Shown here piece by piece: positions 12,201-27,200 of a stretch of DNA of 64,000 nt. The DNA is taken from NCBI GenBank assembly GCA_032173965.1, contig JAVUNC010000006.1, positions 20,020,370-20,084,369 on the forward strand, given 5' to 3'. Origin of the DNA: Sitta carolinensis. Taxonomy: Eukaryota; Chordata; Aves; Passeriformes; Sittidae. Made by a program: the position numbers and the translations under genes. The stretch's first letter is position 1, and the number at the start of each line of letters is the position of its first letter. The notes beneath the pieces were generated by a model that had not been told where the DNA came from, did not search any database, and saw nothing but the letters and a program-made list of their open reading frames with translations.

Positions 12201-15200
12201 CCAGTACAAAGCAATTTTCCAGTGGGAAGCAACAAAGTGAAGGTGGACACACAAATCTGGTGAAGGTGGTCCCTCCTTCTCAAATAGTGTGAGGTTTTAA
12301 ATGCTGAGCAGTGGCAGAGGTGAGTCCAGCCTGGCTGTTCTCTACCCACACGGACATTTAAAAACCAGGAGAATCACAGTCATCATCGCTGGGAATGAAA
12401 TTATCTTCTCCCATCCACATCTCTAATGAGATGGAGAGGGATGGATTTACTCAGGTACCTGATTTCATCCCCATCACCCTTTTACTCTGTCTAATGGGAC
12501 ACTGAGGATGGGCAGGGTCTCAGGTGCTGTCCTCCACCTCAGCAGAAACAATAATTCAGGGCACCCCAAGTGCTGAGAGGTTTGCAGGTAATTCAAGGAG
12601 GAAAAGGAATTAAATTGCTTCCTAACAAATGTAGGTGACCTCTTCAAGTGTATTTTTATCACTAGCTCCTTGTTCTCTGGGATGCACCGTGAAGGAAATG
12701 GTTGGAAATTTCACAGAATTGTCACTAGCACTGGGAATTTTTATAGAATTACAGAATAGTTTGGGTTGGAACAGATCTTAATGATCATTCAGTTCCAACC
12801 CCCTCCCACTAGTCCAGATTGTTCCAACTTGGCCTTGAACACTTCCAGGGATGCAGCAACCACAGAACTTCTCCACGGGAAGCTTAAAGAAGGGGAGAAA
12901 ACAGCAACTTCGGAAAGAAAAAAAAAAAAACAACTCGGCACCCAACACGGGGAGAAAAACCCACACAAAACCAGGGGTGAGATGCAGCTGGGAGTTACCT
13001 TCAGGATCTCCTGGCTGTTCTCTATGCCCTCCTGGTGCCAGCAGTCCAGGACCCCCTCCACACAGCCGTAGCCCATGCCATCATCCAGGCTGGAGAAGAG
13101 GCAGAAGCCGATGGTGCTGGGCATGGCCGAAGGCGCGGTCGTGCGTCTGCCGCTCTCGTCGAAGGACTGCGAGAGAGGATGGGGCTGGGACAGGGCACAG
13201 GCAGTGCCCTCGAGGGTTTAGCAAGGGAATTTCCCTAGCACCACTCCAGAGATGAAGGATTAAGCTCTGCTTTTCCCTGCTGCTGAGCAAAACACCCGGC
13301 GGGAGCGTGGCTGCTGACCTCACCGGGGCACAACCAGGCGCTGGGGATTTAAGATAAATCCGACGAGCAGCAGTTTCACAGCTGCCCTCAATGCTCCAGG
13401 AGGGTTTTCCACTGTTCATTTTCGGGTTGGAATGTTGCTTTCCCTAAAAGAGCTGCAGGGAGCACTTGTAGAGTGGTTTGGGTAGAGCCCTCAAGCTTCC
13501 GGGCAAAGACGGGGAGCAGATTTCAAACTCTCTCTCAGGAAAAAAAAAAGGAAAAATTGGAGTAGAGGTGTGGGACCTGCACATCCCCAGCCTAGCCCAG
13601 GCAGTGCACCCAGTTTATACTGGATACCCCATCCTGGGAGTGTTCCAGGCCTTGCTTCCAGGCTTGAAGCAAACTGGGATATTGGAAGGTGCCCCTGTCC
13701 ATGGCAGAGGTTTAGAACTTTAAGGTCCCTTCCAACACAAACCACCCTGGAATTCTACAAGGCTCTGCATTTACACACTGCACTCCACAGGTTGCCAGAG
13801 CCCTCCCCAAGCCACAAAACTTCCAAGAGGAGCCATGCCCCCTTTCCCATGAGGGTGTTCTCTGTTTTATCTCCCCCAAAGAGCTTTTCCTGAGAGAGAA
13901 TTGAAAATCTGCCTTCAGAGCAGGGTATGCAGCAGTCACTGCCTCTGTAGGACAGGGGGACCCTCACAGCTGCCCCTGCAGGGACAAACCCTGAGGAAGA
14001 GGAGGAGACAGGCTGGGTGGGAATTGCTCAGGAATTCTCCTGCTCCTTTTCCCCCAGGATTCCCCTCTCCCTGTCTCACCTGCATGGAGAGGTGCCGCTT
14101 CAACTGCCGGTAAGGAGTAGAAGCTGAAGGTGTGAGAGATTTCCCATTTCTAAACAGGCCATAAAAGAAATCCTCTATGCTCATGGTCCCATCTTGCTCC
14201 AGGTTATGGAGCACCTCTTCAAGCACCTGCAAGGAGACAGAAATTGTGTAAAAGGAAAAAAAAAAAAACAAAACCAAACTGGCACAGAGAAAACATCCTA
14301 TTCCCAAGGCTCCAAAAAGAGCAAAGCAAGAGTGACCTGCTACATCAGCCTAACACATTTCCATTTTCTCCATGTGGAAAATTGCAGGCACACAGACACC
14401 ACAAGAAAAAGCTCCTGGTCATCTTGGAGCTGCTGTTTAATGAGGCAGCAGGAGAAAAAACAACTCATTTCATTCTGCTCCTGAGAGTGTGACCTCAGGA
14501 ATCCAGCTCAAGGTACTGAGACAGATACCAAACCCTGAGCAGCTTGGAGTGACCAGGCAAAAAAACCCTCTAAGACACTGCAAGGTTATCAGAAATCTGT
14601 TTTATGCTTCAGGGCACGCTGCTTTCTCAAAAGCAGGACTGGAGATGTTCAGATTAGTCCCTCACTATCTCTTTGTCTACAGTTTATCTTTTTCATTTTC
14701 TGCCTTAATACCCTGGAAACATTTCATTGTGGATGCTGCAAAGGAATACCTGCTCAGGAACATGTTTTGTGGAGGAAATTGTTACAAGCCATGCTATCTT
14801 AAGATGCAAAAAATCTGACTTTTTTAAATAAAACTAAATCCTAAGTTGATAAGAGCTTTTTGTTTTTGCTAAAGATTTCATTTTCTTGTGGGCTCTTGCT
14901 TCAGGACAGAAACAACCCACAGGCCTTCACAAAGTCAAAAGCAACCACCTATGAATATTTAACCCATGTTTGCTGTCTGGAGAGAAAATTCCTAGGATTA
15001 AGGAGACATGCTTGGAATCCAAGCCACGCTTTTAAATTCCAGTTCACTCCGTGATTGCATGAGGAGACACGCATGCCACAGGCCAGGCTGGCAGCTGCCT
15101 TCTAGATGGTTTGGGACCAAAAAAACCCTGCTGGAAGACCAGGAGCTGGAGCTGGAAGATTCTTTCCAAGTAGCCACCCGTGCTTGTGGGGAAGCCCAGG

Positions 15201-18200
15201 AGGGATTCTGGGGCAGTGGTGGGATGGGTCGCTCACCTCGCCGGCGGCCGCGTGCAGCCCGTACTGCTCACAGATGGAGACCAGCTTCTTCCTGTTCAGG
15301 TGACCATCCCTGGTGATGCCCAGGTGCTCACAGACCTCCTGAAGCTTCTCCTCGATCCAGTCTGGGCTCGGGGAGGCACCAGGGGAGGCGTTCAGGTCGT
15401 CCGGGTTCCAGAAGCGCAGCTGCCCTGGAAACGGGGGGGATGGCTCAGCCCAGAGTGCTGGGGGCTCTGCAGCCCACAGAGCTCCTTCCTGGCTCTGCAG
15501 GAGCCAAGGGATCACGTGTCTGAGTTCATCCTGCTCAGAGCACACTCTGGATTTTGGGATTTGGATACTGGTCCCAGCAGGATCAGACTCCAGCAGAAGG
15601 CTCTGCTCGGCATTTCACTCCCACGTGCCACCAGAGGGGAAGGAGCCTCGTGTCCACAAATTGTGGAATTGCTGAGGTTGGGAAAAAAAAACCTCTGAGA
15701 CCATAGAGTCCAACCGATCCCCAGCATGGCCAAGGCCACCACTGACCCATGTCCCCAAGTGCCACATCCACAGGGCTTTTAATCCCTCCAGGGATGGGGA
15801 CTCCCAGTGCCTGGCCAGGTGTAGACTGACCAGCAGCTGGGACTGTGGCCAGGAGGATCTTTGGGAATGTTTGGTGGCCAACCTGGGCTGGTGGCCAGGG
15901 AAGGAAAAGGGACCCCTCTTCCCTGGGGCAGTTATGGGATCAAGGGAGCTGCAAGGTCACCTCCTGGGGCTGGAAAAGCAGCTTTAGGAGAAAAATGTTG
16001 GCCCCTATGGATGGGGAAGGGGTTAGAGAGCAGCTGAAATATGGAAGAGGTGCTGATGGAATTAAAAGGAAGTTTTTGATGATGAAGCTGGTAAAACACT
16101 GGCACGGGTTGCCCAGAGAAATATCCCATCCCTGGCAGTGTCCAAAGCCAGTTGGACAGGACTTGGAGCAACCTGGAATGGTGGAAGATATCCCTGCCCA
16201 TGGCAGGGGTGAGACTGGATGAGCTTTAGGGTCCCTTCCAAACCATTCCAGGATTTGATAATTCCATGACAATTCGGGAACATTTAATGACAGGTCCCTG
16301 CTGACATCTAGTGCTCACCAGGCTCCACTACAGCCAGGGACCCCCGGGGCAGGAGCAGGGTCCAGGACAGAGGTCAGGGCGCCCAGGAACACCAGAGCAG
16401 GACGAGGAGGGCAGAGGGGTCTGGCACAAGACGTGCCCTGCCTCAGCTTCCACCCCCAGCTGCACCTCCCTGAACGCTGCACAGCCAGCCTGGGATGCCC
16501 CACCCACCCAGAGTCCCTCTGATCCCTCTTCAAAGCTGAAATGATTCCAAGCACAGCCAGGTGCTGTCCCCTCTGCTCTTACCCTCAGCCTCGTACTCCT
16601 CGCTGCCTCGCGTCTTCCAGTGCTGGGGAGAAAACAAAAGGGTCCCCAGTTATTACTGCAGCAAGACATTCCCTGAATGAAAGAGACTCTGGGAGCAGCA
16701 GGGCTCCAGCAACATCACCAGGCTTTCATCTCCCTGCTCCCTGCAGGCTGGGCTGGGAATCCAGGGCTCTTTGATCCTGCCTTGTTCTGGCACGTGCAGC
16801 TCTCGGGTGGCGAGAGCCCACAGAGGTGCCCAAAGCCCCACAAGTGACCCAGGAGAGGGGACACATCAGAGCCTGGCAGGAGCCAGGGAGAGGTTTGCCC
16901 TGCCAGCAAACTGTGCTGCTTTTCTTTGAGGAACTCATGGTTGAGGGGCTGGGGATGCAGGGGAGATCACGGGCTGCACAGAGCTGGGTTATCCCTTCCT
17001 TCCAGCACCTTATTTCCCCCCACACTCAGCCAAGCCAAACTCAAAACTCCTCCACCAAACACAGCTCTGTATCAGGAAAAACTGCACTGTCAACAAACCT
17101 TTTACTGAGCTTAACAGAGGAAAAAATAAAACCGACAAAAAAAACCACTCTCTGGTGGTTTTAAACCATCCTGCTCCCTCTGGCAGCATCCCAGCAGCTC
17201 AGGCAGTCCCAGGAGCAAAAGTACAGCTCTTAAGGTGATTTCCTCATGTACTACACATTGTCTCATGCCTGCCACCCTTGTAGCAGCCATGGGTATTTAT
17301 TCCCACGTGATGCTCCCCAACATTCACTTCTGCTTCAGCAGTGGCAGATGTTGCTCCTGCAGTGGTACAAGTGGATCCTTCTGCCTGCACGTGACTGATG
17401 GATTTGGAGTCAAAGTCACCCGGGACATAAAGAGGCTCTAAATCATCACAGAAAAGTTCAATACGTCTCATTCAGATTACAGCTAAAAGCCATTAATCTA
17501 CAGTGTTACCATGGAAACTGGATTAAGTCACTGGACTTTTTTTAGCTCTGCTGCTGCTCCCGTTTCAGCTGCTGGACCAGGCAAGGGCCCTCGGCTGCCA
17601 CAGCAGCACAGCCTCCCACAAGGGACAAAAACCAGGAGCTGAGGCAACAGGTGCCATCAAACCCCAGCCCTGGAAGTTCTGTACAAAGAGAATGGCAGAA
17701 CTCTGGCACAGAGTGTCCAGAGCAGCTGGGGCTGCCCTGGAACCCTGGCAGTGTCCCTGGCCAGGCTGGACAGGGCTGGGAGCAGCCTGGGACAGTGGAA
17801 GGTGTCCCTGCCCATGGTAGGGGTGGGACTGGATGAGCTTTAAGGTCCCTTCCAACCCAAACCGTTCTGGTATTCTGTGAAATTGCCATCTGAAAATGCA
17901 GAAAATTTGGTGCAGAGATTGGGTCAGCTTGGGTGCCAGAGATATCATCCTGCAGATATCATCCTCATCCTTGGGGACAGCTGGGACACTGAGGGGAACC
18001 GGGCAGTGATGCTCAGAAGGGAGATCCTCTGGGTCCAAGACCTTTCGCATAAGTAACAAAACCACTTGTATATAGAATCAGATTCATTTAGCACCAGAGC
18101 CACTCACTTCCAGCACTTTCAGCAAAAGGCTGCCACTGTCCCATCCCTGCAAGAGCTCCAAGCCAGCCTGGACAGGGCTTTGGAGCAGCCTGGGACGATG

Positions 18201-21200
18201 CAAGGTGTCCCTGGAATGGCAAGAGCTTTAGGCTCCCCTCCAACCCCAAACCATTCTGGGACTCTCTGAAACCACAATAACCCCATAAACACCAACAAGC
18301 TGAACAAAACCAGGAGGTTTTTTGGGCTGGCAACCCCCTGAAGTGACCCCGGGGTGCTCGGGTGACCTCCCCTCCCTCCCTCCCTGCACGGGGGGCTCGG
18401 GGTCAGCCACCGCCGCCAGGGGACAAAGAGGGGCTGGGACATGCCCATGTCAGCCCCTCATTGTCCCCCAGCTACAGCTGGCCACGGGTCACACCCCCGG
18501 GGATCCCAGGAATGTGTTATCCCTGTGTTATCCCGGGCAGACACGTGCCCGGGGAGCAGATGGCCGTGGCTCTGAATGCTGCTGAGGGCCGGGCGAGCAT
18601 CTGCAGCCTGGGCCCTTTGCTCTGCCTGGAATGAGGCAGCAGCCACCTCTCCCTCCTGCCATCTGCTCCAGCCAGACAGACCTTTGTTCTCCCCCAGAAT
18701 ATATTGCTAATTAAAATGATGATCAGGAGTGCACGGTGAGCCCTCGCCCCAGCGCCGATGGATCCTGTTCCTCCCAGAGCCACACAGCAGCTCCCTGGGC
18801 TGAGCAGCCTAAGCTGAGACCCCAAAAAAGCTGTCAAATCCCCACATTTTGGAGCTTTGCCGGCTCCAAAGCACCAGTCACACCAGTAATGCACTTTTTT
18901 CTGGGAGCGGGCACTATCTGGAGCTGTTGTTCACAAATCCTGGCTTTCCAGGACAGTCCTGCTGTGGGAGTCTCACATTCAGGACCCAAAAGAAGGAGTT
19001 TCCACCTGAGAATGTTCAGCTCCAATGCCAGGCCGTGCTGGAAACAATTCTGTGCACAAGAAAACATGAGCATGGGAGCAAGCAGCTCCAGCAGGCACTG
19101 AAGGGACAGAACTGGGATGTGCCAGAAGACTCTAAAACCCCAAGGCCAGGCTGGAGAGGGCTTGGAGCAACCTGGACTAGTGGAAACTGTCCCTTCCCAC
19201 GGCAGAAGGTTGGAATGGGATGAGCTTTAGGCTCCTTTCCAAACCATACTGGGATTCCTGCAAGTAGGAGGGACCTCTCCCAGAGCAGAGCCAGCAGTTG
19301 GGGAAGGGGAAGTGATGGATGCTCCCCAGTGAGGTTTGGAAATCAGCACAGCCAGCAGCATCCATGGCAGGTCAGAGGGACCCTCAGGAGCCCACCAGCA
19401 CCTCCCCAGTCCCAGCAGCTCATTACTTTATCCAAAGCACCCGGGGCTGGAGGCCAGGGAGCCTCCCTGGGCAGCCCAGCCCAGAGCAGCCTCCCAGCCT
19501 TTCCCCCTCGTGTTTACCAGGGAGGGAGGGGAGGAAACCTCTCAGACAGAGCCTGAGCCCTTTTAATTGGCACTGCTTGGGAGAAAGCACCAATTAAGCC
19601 ACCCTGCCCCAGTTCTCAGGCCAGGGATGGGCTCGTGGAACACACCACAGGAGAGAGCTGGGCACAGGCAGCTCCCCTTGGCCAAATCCCAAGGAATCTG
19701 CACCACAAGCCTCCAACACTCCCCTGGGACCCCTCAACACGTTGCAGCAAAAGTAATTTCCATGCATACCAAGAGGATCTGCTTGAGACTGAGGCAGCAA
19801 CGCTGATAAAATAAGGATTTCCCAAGTTTAGCCTGTTTTTTTGCTCTGTTGCAAAGGAATTCACCAGCCCAAAAGGTGCAAGCAGCTTTCCCAGCAGGAG
19901 ATTGATCCAGCCCTCACAGCACAGTGTGGTTCCACACCAGCTGGGTTAATTAACTGACCTTGTTAATAGACTACCCTTTTACACCTCTGTGACAGCTAAA
20001 ACCGAGGGGTAAGATTAGAGCAACCTCTTCCACCAAGGGCATCATCTCCTTGGGGAGTGTGGGAGGATTGCCAGCGACTCCAAGGTCAGGGCAGCTCATG
20101 TGGCCCACACCAGGAGATGGATGAGCATCCCTGTGGCAGTGAGCAAAGGTCACCGGGAACAGGGAAAAGCAGCTGGGTGTGGTGGAAAAGCTTTTCTTTG
20201 AGGTGTTGGTTTGGGGTCGTTTAATCATTTTTAACACTGAAACCACAGAAATTGGAAACTCCTTCCCTGCTTTCTCACACAGGGTTGGGTGTCCCCCCTA
20301 CAACAGCCACTGCAGAGGCTCCCAACTCCAAGTGAAGCCACGAGACAGAGGAGGCAGAAAGCAGCAGAGCTTCTCCTTCCCGGTGGAAAAACTGCCAGCA
20401 CATGCTCCTGAATCAACAATACTTGGCACAGCAGGGCAGGCTGGAAGCAGCCCAGCCCCAGGGAAAGGCCACTGTGGCTGTGCTCTAACACACAGCACCG
20501 ATCCCAACCGCTCGGCTCCTTTGGCTTTCCTGTCTGGGGAAGCAAGAGATCCTGGGATTGAAAGCACTGGCACAAAGAGAGCCACGAATCTGGAGCATAA
20601 ACCCAGGAATGTGGATTTTTGGGAGCAATTAGATGCCACTGTCTCAGAGCAGCTGCTGGCTGTGGGGCTCTGCTGCCCACCACCCCTTACCCTCATCCCT
20701 TCTGCCCGAGCTGCACGGCTGCATTTTGGCAGCTGCACTAATGGATGTGGACGTGCTCTGTCTGCTCCCAGCCCACACCTCGTTAGCCACGCAGGCAGAG
20801 GCTCAGCCCCTGCTTAATTGCTGGCCCACACTCCAGCCAGGAGCACAGAGCACGTCACCCCCAGCACGTGGAGCAAGGGAGGCTTTGCCTGGCACGGCTG
20901 ATCCCTTGGGACAGGCAAGGAGAGCAGCCAGTAAAGGCTCTGGGACATCCCAACCCCCTTTGGATGTGGGGAGCAGCCATGGCCAGGGGTGACCACCCAA
21001 CACCCATCCTAGGGACAGGCAAGGGCAGCAGCCAGTGCCTTTCCTGGGAAGGCTCCAGGCACATCCCAACCAGAGTTATCCAGAGGTGATGCTGCCCTGA
21101 TTTCTACAACCTTCTGATGTTTACATATTTGTAAGTGCAGTTCCCATAGATTACAACATAAACAAGTTTTACATTCCTTTCTGTGAAAAAGAACTTTTGA

Positions 21201-24200
21201 CAGACTCCTACTTTGACCAGTGGGGTTGGAGAGGTAACAACCTCATCCGCCAATCCCTGCTCATTGTCCAAAATCCAGGGGTGACCACCCAACACCCATC
21301 TTAGGGACAGGCAAGGGCAGCAGCCAGTGCCTTTCCTGGGAAGCTCCAAGCACATCCCAGCTGATGTGGGGAGCAGAGTTGTCCAGAGGTGATGCTGCCC
21401 TGATTTCTACAACCTTCTGAAGTTTACATATTTCCAAGTGCAGTTCCCATGGATTACAACATAAACAAGGGATTATTTATGCATACCTTTTGTGAAAAAA
21501 CTTTTGACAGACTCCTACTTTGACTTTAACAACCCCATCCTCCAATCCCTGCTCATCGTCCAAAAATCCATATCTACCGAAGTCAAGAAACAAACACCCT
21601 TCTTTGCCCTCTGACACTTGACTGTGCCAGTGCCACTTCTGTGCCCTCTAACCACCAGACCACCCCTCCCTGCTCACCTCCTGGCTGGCAGCAATGTGTG
21701 CAGGCTGTGCCTCCTGGCTCAGCGGCTCGATGACCGTCACCTCGGCAAAGTCCTCCACTGCCTCCTGGAACTCGGGCAGCGAGCGGCGCCCGTAGCGTTT
21801 GCCACCTTTGATGTACTTGGGCTGTGCCTCTGGGCAGGAATCTGGGGAAATCCAAGCACAAGACACGTTGGGAAGGTGGTTTTGGAGCTCTCTCAGGGGG
21901 AATTTGGAGCACCCCGAGCGCCGCCGCTGTTCCTGAGCGCCAGCGGTGGCTCCAGGCCTGGAAAACTGGGATACCTTGTGGTGAGGATAGGCTGGGTAAG
22001 TTTTTATCACTGTGTCACCTCTTCCCTGTCTTCACTCTCCAATTCATTCATTCACATCTAGCTCAAGCCTTGACTTTTATGTCAACATGCACACCATCAA
22101 TTTTGTATGTGATTTATTTTACATTTTTCCCTACTCTTGAGTTTTGACTCATAATTGAACATTTTTGAGCCATTTGAACCAATTGGACAGAATTGAACCA
22201 TTTTTGCTCATGATTAAGGTCTCCAAGAGGAATTAAGCTCTGTCTTCAGAAATGTTATCCCATTTCATGTTATGATTTCCCTTCCTCCTCTTTGATCATT
22301 TTACACTCAGGACTAACACACTTCAGCACTGAAACTTCCATATGACACTTTGAGGCATAGGGTATTACTATTTCCTCTTTCCTTTTCTATATTCTCTTCC
22401 AAGACCAAAGTTTTTCATTTGGTTGAAAACTCAAAAATTTGGCCCAAACCTCACCACAGCACTAAACCTCACATGTACCCCATTCTGATGGTTAGAACTG
22501 GCGCTGCTCCCTGCCAAAAAAAAAAGCTGTCACAAAGTGGAATCTTCCTCATCCTCACCCTTCCCCAATTCCCAGATCAGGTTAACAGGATGGGGGGAGG
22601 GAAATCCCTCAACCTTTCCAAGAGCTTTGGGTGGAAAGTCCATCAGGCCTCTCCTCCTTGCAGTAAATCCCCATCAGCAGCACCAGGCAGGTTTAATTAG
22701 GGACAGAGCTGCACTGAGGCAGCTCAGGTCTCCAGATCCCACAGACACCTGGGTGCTGCTGCTGCTTTCCTTGGGTTTGAATTTCAGCTCCATTAAAAAT
22801 ACCCAAACAACCGGGCAAGCAGAAAAAAAAACTGGGCAAGTTTAGAGTCTCTCCGGGGCCGAGAGGAGCAGCTGATCCAGGCCATGGTGGGGCAGGTCCC
22901 AGCCTGTGCTGAGCAGCCAAAGCCAACTGCAAGATCTAAATAACCCTTTGGAGACATCATCTAATTACAGGGGCTCCACATTCCCCAGCTCCAGCCTCCC
23001 CCAGCAAGCTCCTGCCTTTGGGGACTGAATTATCCAGGAGCACTCACAGGCGAGGATCAAAACCAAAAAAAAAAAAAAAAAAAGCACGTTTTGGGCTGTT
23101 TTCAGTGAGAATCCTCCAACGGCTGGAGCAGGGGGCAAATTAAAGCAAGGACCAAATTAACCAGGGATTCAATTAGGGGAAGGCTCCGTGCCACGCTTTG
23201 TTTCTGTGTTTGCTAACCTGACTGCTGAAACCCCCCCAGGACTCCAGCAGCTTTTATTTTCCGCCACTCGCAGTGGCAAGAGCAGCAGCTTTTGAAAATT
23301 TTATTTGCAGAGGGCTCTGCTATAAAAGAAATGCAAGAGTGCAATACTAATAAGGCACGGGGAAGCTGTTCCACCACTGACAAAGGATACAGGGGAAGCA
23401 GCGGGTCTCCAAACCCCCCTACCCAAATGCCTCCTCGGATAATATTCCTTTAGATATGGAAGAAAAGGCTTCAAGCTTGTTAGAGGGGGAAAGAAAAAAA
23501 AAAAATATTCCACATCTTAGCTATGCAATGAATTATAAAATACACAGGCTGAGGAGTGCTTTGATTCCTGCAGCCCTGCACTCCATCCAGCCCCGGTGCA
23601 GCTCTAGGGAACAAACCCGGCGCCCGTGTTTGAACAAGGCCATTTTAACAAGATTTGCTGCAGCTGGGATTCAGCACATGAAAGTTGGGCGATGGAGAGC
23701 ACCGATAGAAAAATCAGGAGGAGACAGGCTGATTAAGGAAGAGCCCCAGAACAAAAGCAAACCTTATCACTCCTATTAAAGCCCGCCCGGTGGTGAACAA
23801 TCTCCATCCAGCAGCTCTCTCTGAAATGCTAATATTTGTGGCTACTCATTCACCCAGTTATTTTCTCCCTCCCGCACAAGAGAGGGCTGGGGGCTTTGTT
23901 TTTCTTCAGAAATCATTTCTATTATTCCTAAGACAGAGCCGTACCTCCATCTGTCTTTGGAGAGATGGAGGAGGGGGAAGAAGCTGGAATTCAGCAACGG
24001 TGAAGCTACAGCTAAATTTCCTTCTGGATCTCCTGAAGAATCCTGTTTCCAACCCTGCCACACTGACTGTGTTTACCCACTGCTGCAGCTGGAAATTCAG
24101 TGGTCTAGTGGAAGGTGTTCCTGCAGGAGCACAGGAAGGGGCAGGGGTTGGAATGAGATGGTTTTCCGAGTCCCCTCCAACCCAAACTGCTCTGGGACTC

Positions 24201-27200
24201 TCTGAAACACAAGAGCCACCAGGCTGTGCCCCCTGCCAGCACAGGAATGGGAACAGGAGCATCTCCCCACTTCTGTGTTTTTAGCATTTTCAGGCTGGCA
24301 GCTGATTTCTCTCCTCTCTTTGCTCTGAGCACCACGGGTGAGCTTGTTTGCCTTCTGTAATTAAAACACTGTGAAGCTCGGGAACATCCCCGGGAGGGAA
24401 AGGTGACCCTTCACACCTTGAGGAGAACAAAGTTTGCTCCAGCTTCCAAACCAGCTGTTGCTGAGCCCAGCTGCTGAGGGGATCCCAGCTCAGGCACCCT
24501 GGAATGCCATTTCCAGAGCCAGGCTGCTTCTGTTAACACTGGGTGACAGCTCTCCCCTTATCACATCCTGTATCCCATCCCTGGAAGCAAAAATCCCTCT
24601 CCTTTCCAGCACCCTCACCTCTCAGCCAGGTGGACACAGACACCTCCCACACCTGCAGCATCCTCTGAGCCTCTCCATCTCCTGCTTTCCCAACCCCCCA
24701 CTACAGCAGCTTGATGTTCCCACCATTCCCAATATTTAGGGAATGCAGAGCACACACAAAAGCAAAAAGCAGCCATCCATGCTTCCTGAATGCAGGAAAT
24801 TCCCTGATGAGCTGAACAGGTTTCTCACTCCCAGCCAAAACTGAGGAGGAAGGGTTAGAGAACCATTAAATTTGGAGAAGATCTGAGATCATCAAGTCCA
24901 ACCTTAGATGGAAAGAGCTGCTCAACACACATGTGCTTTCAGAGACACAGGAGTAGCACCAAGGAGAGGTCAAAAATCAAGCCTTCCACTGAAGCAGATG
25001 CCCATGAGGACAGCCCTGTGTGCTACTCCTGCCCAAAAATGCCAAATATCCCCTTGACCAGAGGAGAGGATGCTCTGGTACCCACTCCTCTCCCAAGGTG
25101 GGATGCTGCTGCTCAGACCCTCACAATGTTGTGGCTGACAAATCACCAAGGAAAGGGGGAAAAAAAGAGAAAAATAAAACAGGTTGAGCCCTCCCTGCTT
25201 CCTCCAGCCCTTGGCAAAGCGTGGGCTTAGTAAAACACACTCCAGAGCTGGTGCCTAATTAGACACTGGGGTCTGATCTGCCCCCCTGAACTGCCCCCAG
25301 GCTGGGGGGCAAGAGGAGGATGCTGACAGAAGAAGCCTCTCCCCTTCCTGCCCACTGCCCCGAGGGTTTGTGACCCTCAGAGTGCCCCCTGAAATGAAAT
25401 AACCCCCCCTTAAATCTGCATTTCCCGAGCCCTCCCTGATTTAAGTGCCACAGACAGAAACCATCAATTCCCTCTCTCACTCCCCCCGCCCATCCCGGCA
25501 GTGAAACCTCTCCGTGGCTGGAGATTTACACTTGATTTTCTGCCTTTCTGCACCAGATAAGTCATTTCAAAATCCTGCTCTGCCCTCAGATGGGCAGCGA
25601 GGGAGGGAGGGGGGAGCTCCCTTTCCCCGGGCCCGGCATCAAAGCCCTGCAGCCCAGACAAAAGGGGGTTTAGAGCAGGAAGACCCTCAGCCCACAATCC
25701 CAGCGTTGAGAGGGGAAATTAATTTCTCTGCTGCTTAAGATTTGGAAGGGAGGGATGTTCCAAGTGCTGGGCAAAGCCCACGACAGCCAGGATCTGTTAA
25801 ATCCTAATCCCCCGAGGCACCAGGTATGGCTGAACTCCTTCAAGTCCCTATTTCATGATTCAGGCTCAGCACTGGAAGAAGAGAGGAGTCGTGGCTGGGT
25901 CACCACAATCCAAAAATCAGCGGGTTTTGACCCCAAAACACTCTGTGGCATCAAGCACCCCTGCCTGGGCTGTGACACTGCTTTTATCCACCTGAAAAAC
26001 CTTTCCCCCCTGGATGGGCATCAGCCCCACCAGCCCTTTCTTTCACAGGGCATTTCTGTTGTCTCCAGAAGGAGAGGGGGAAAAAAGGGGGAAGGAAAAA
26101 ACCCAAACTCCCTCATGACTGTAGGGATGATGGCCTCAAACTGCTCTTTAATTTCTCCTGGGTGTTCCTGTAATCCTGCACTCCACCCCCATAATCCCTC
26201 CCTAGCCTGGCTTCCACGCACTTTTTATTTCCTATAATGGAGAAGAAAAAAGCCTGATTTTTTTTTTCTTTTCCTAATACACCCCACAACTGATTTTTTC
26301 CCTTCCTTTCCCCACCCTTAAACCTATTTTATTGTCCCCAAGCCTGCCCCTTGCTGCTGCAGTGACCCGTGGACAAAGAGCAGCAGTACCCAGCCAAGGT
26401 CCCACATGGCTCAAAAACCAAAACAGTGATTATTTTAGACCACATTCAAGCCTTTTTTTTTTCTGCTTTTCCTGGAATCTCCTCACCCCTCTTCCCAGCC
26501 AGCTGATGCTCTGGTTCACAGCTGGCTCTGTGTCCCCACACTGACACCCTGCAGGGGACAGAGCTGATCACAGCAGCTCTGCAGCTCTGCCTGCCTTGGT
26601 TTCCAGCACTGCTTCCCTGCCTGCAGCACCATCCTCCCTGCCAGCCTCCCCTCTGCAAAGGGAATTCAGCCCCTTTGCCAAGAAAAAAAAAAATTAAAAT
26701 ATAAATACATCAGCTGCTCTCTGCAAGCCCGAGTGCTTCCTCCCAAAATGAGGAAACCCCCTTGGCTGCTTCTGCAGGAACTGCAGCAGTTTTGATTTCC
26801 TTGTCCCCCAGCCCCTGCTGTGACCCCAGAGCCCTGAACACAATCAGTTTGGGTGGAAGGGACCTTGAAAATCATCTCCTGCCATGGCAGGGACACCTCC
26901 CACCATCCCAGGGTGCTCTGAGCCCTGTCCAGCCTCACCTTGGACACTTCCAGGGATCCAGGGGCAGCCACAGCTGCTCTGGGAATTCGATTCCAGAGCC
27001 TGCCCACTCTCCCAGCCAGGAATTCCTTCCCCAAACCCACCCAGCCCTGCCCTGTGGCAGTTCAAAGCCATTTCCCCTTGTCCTGTCACTCCAGGCCCTT
27101 GTGAATAATCCCTTCCCCTGTTCCTTTTTGGCTCCCTTCAGGTTGTTCCCAAAGCTTTTCTTCTCCAGCCTGGACAACCCCAATCCTCACAGCAGAGGGG

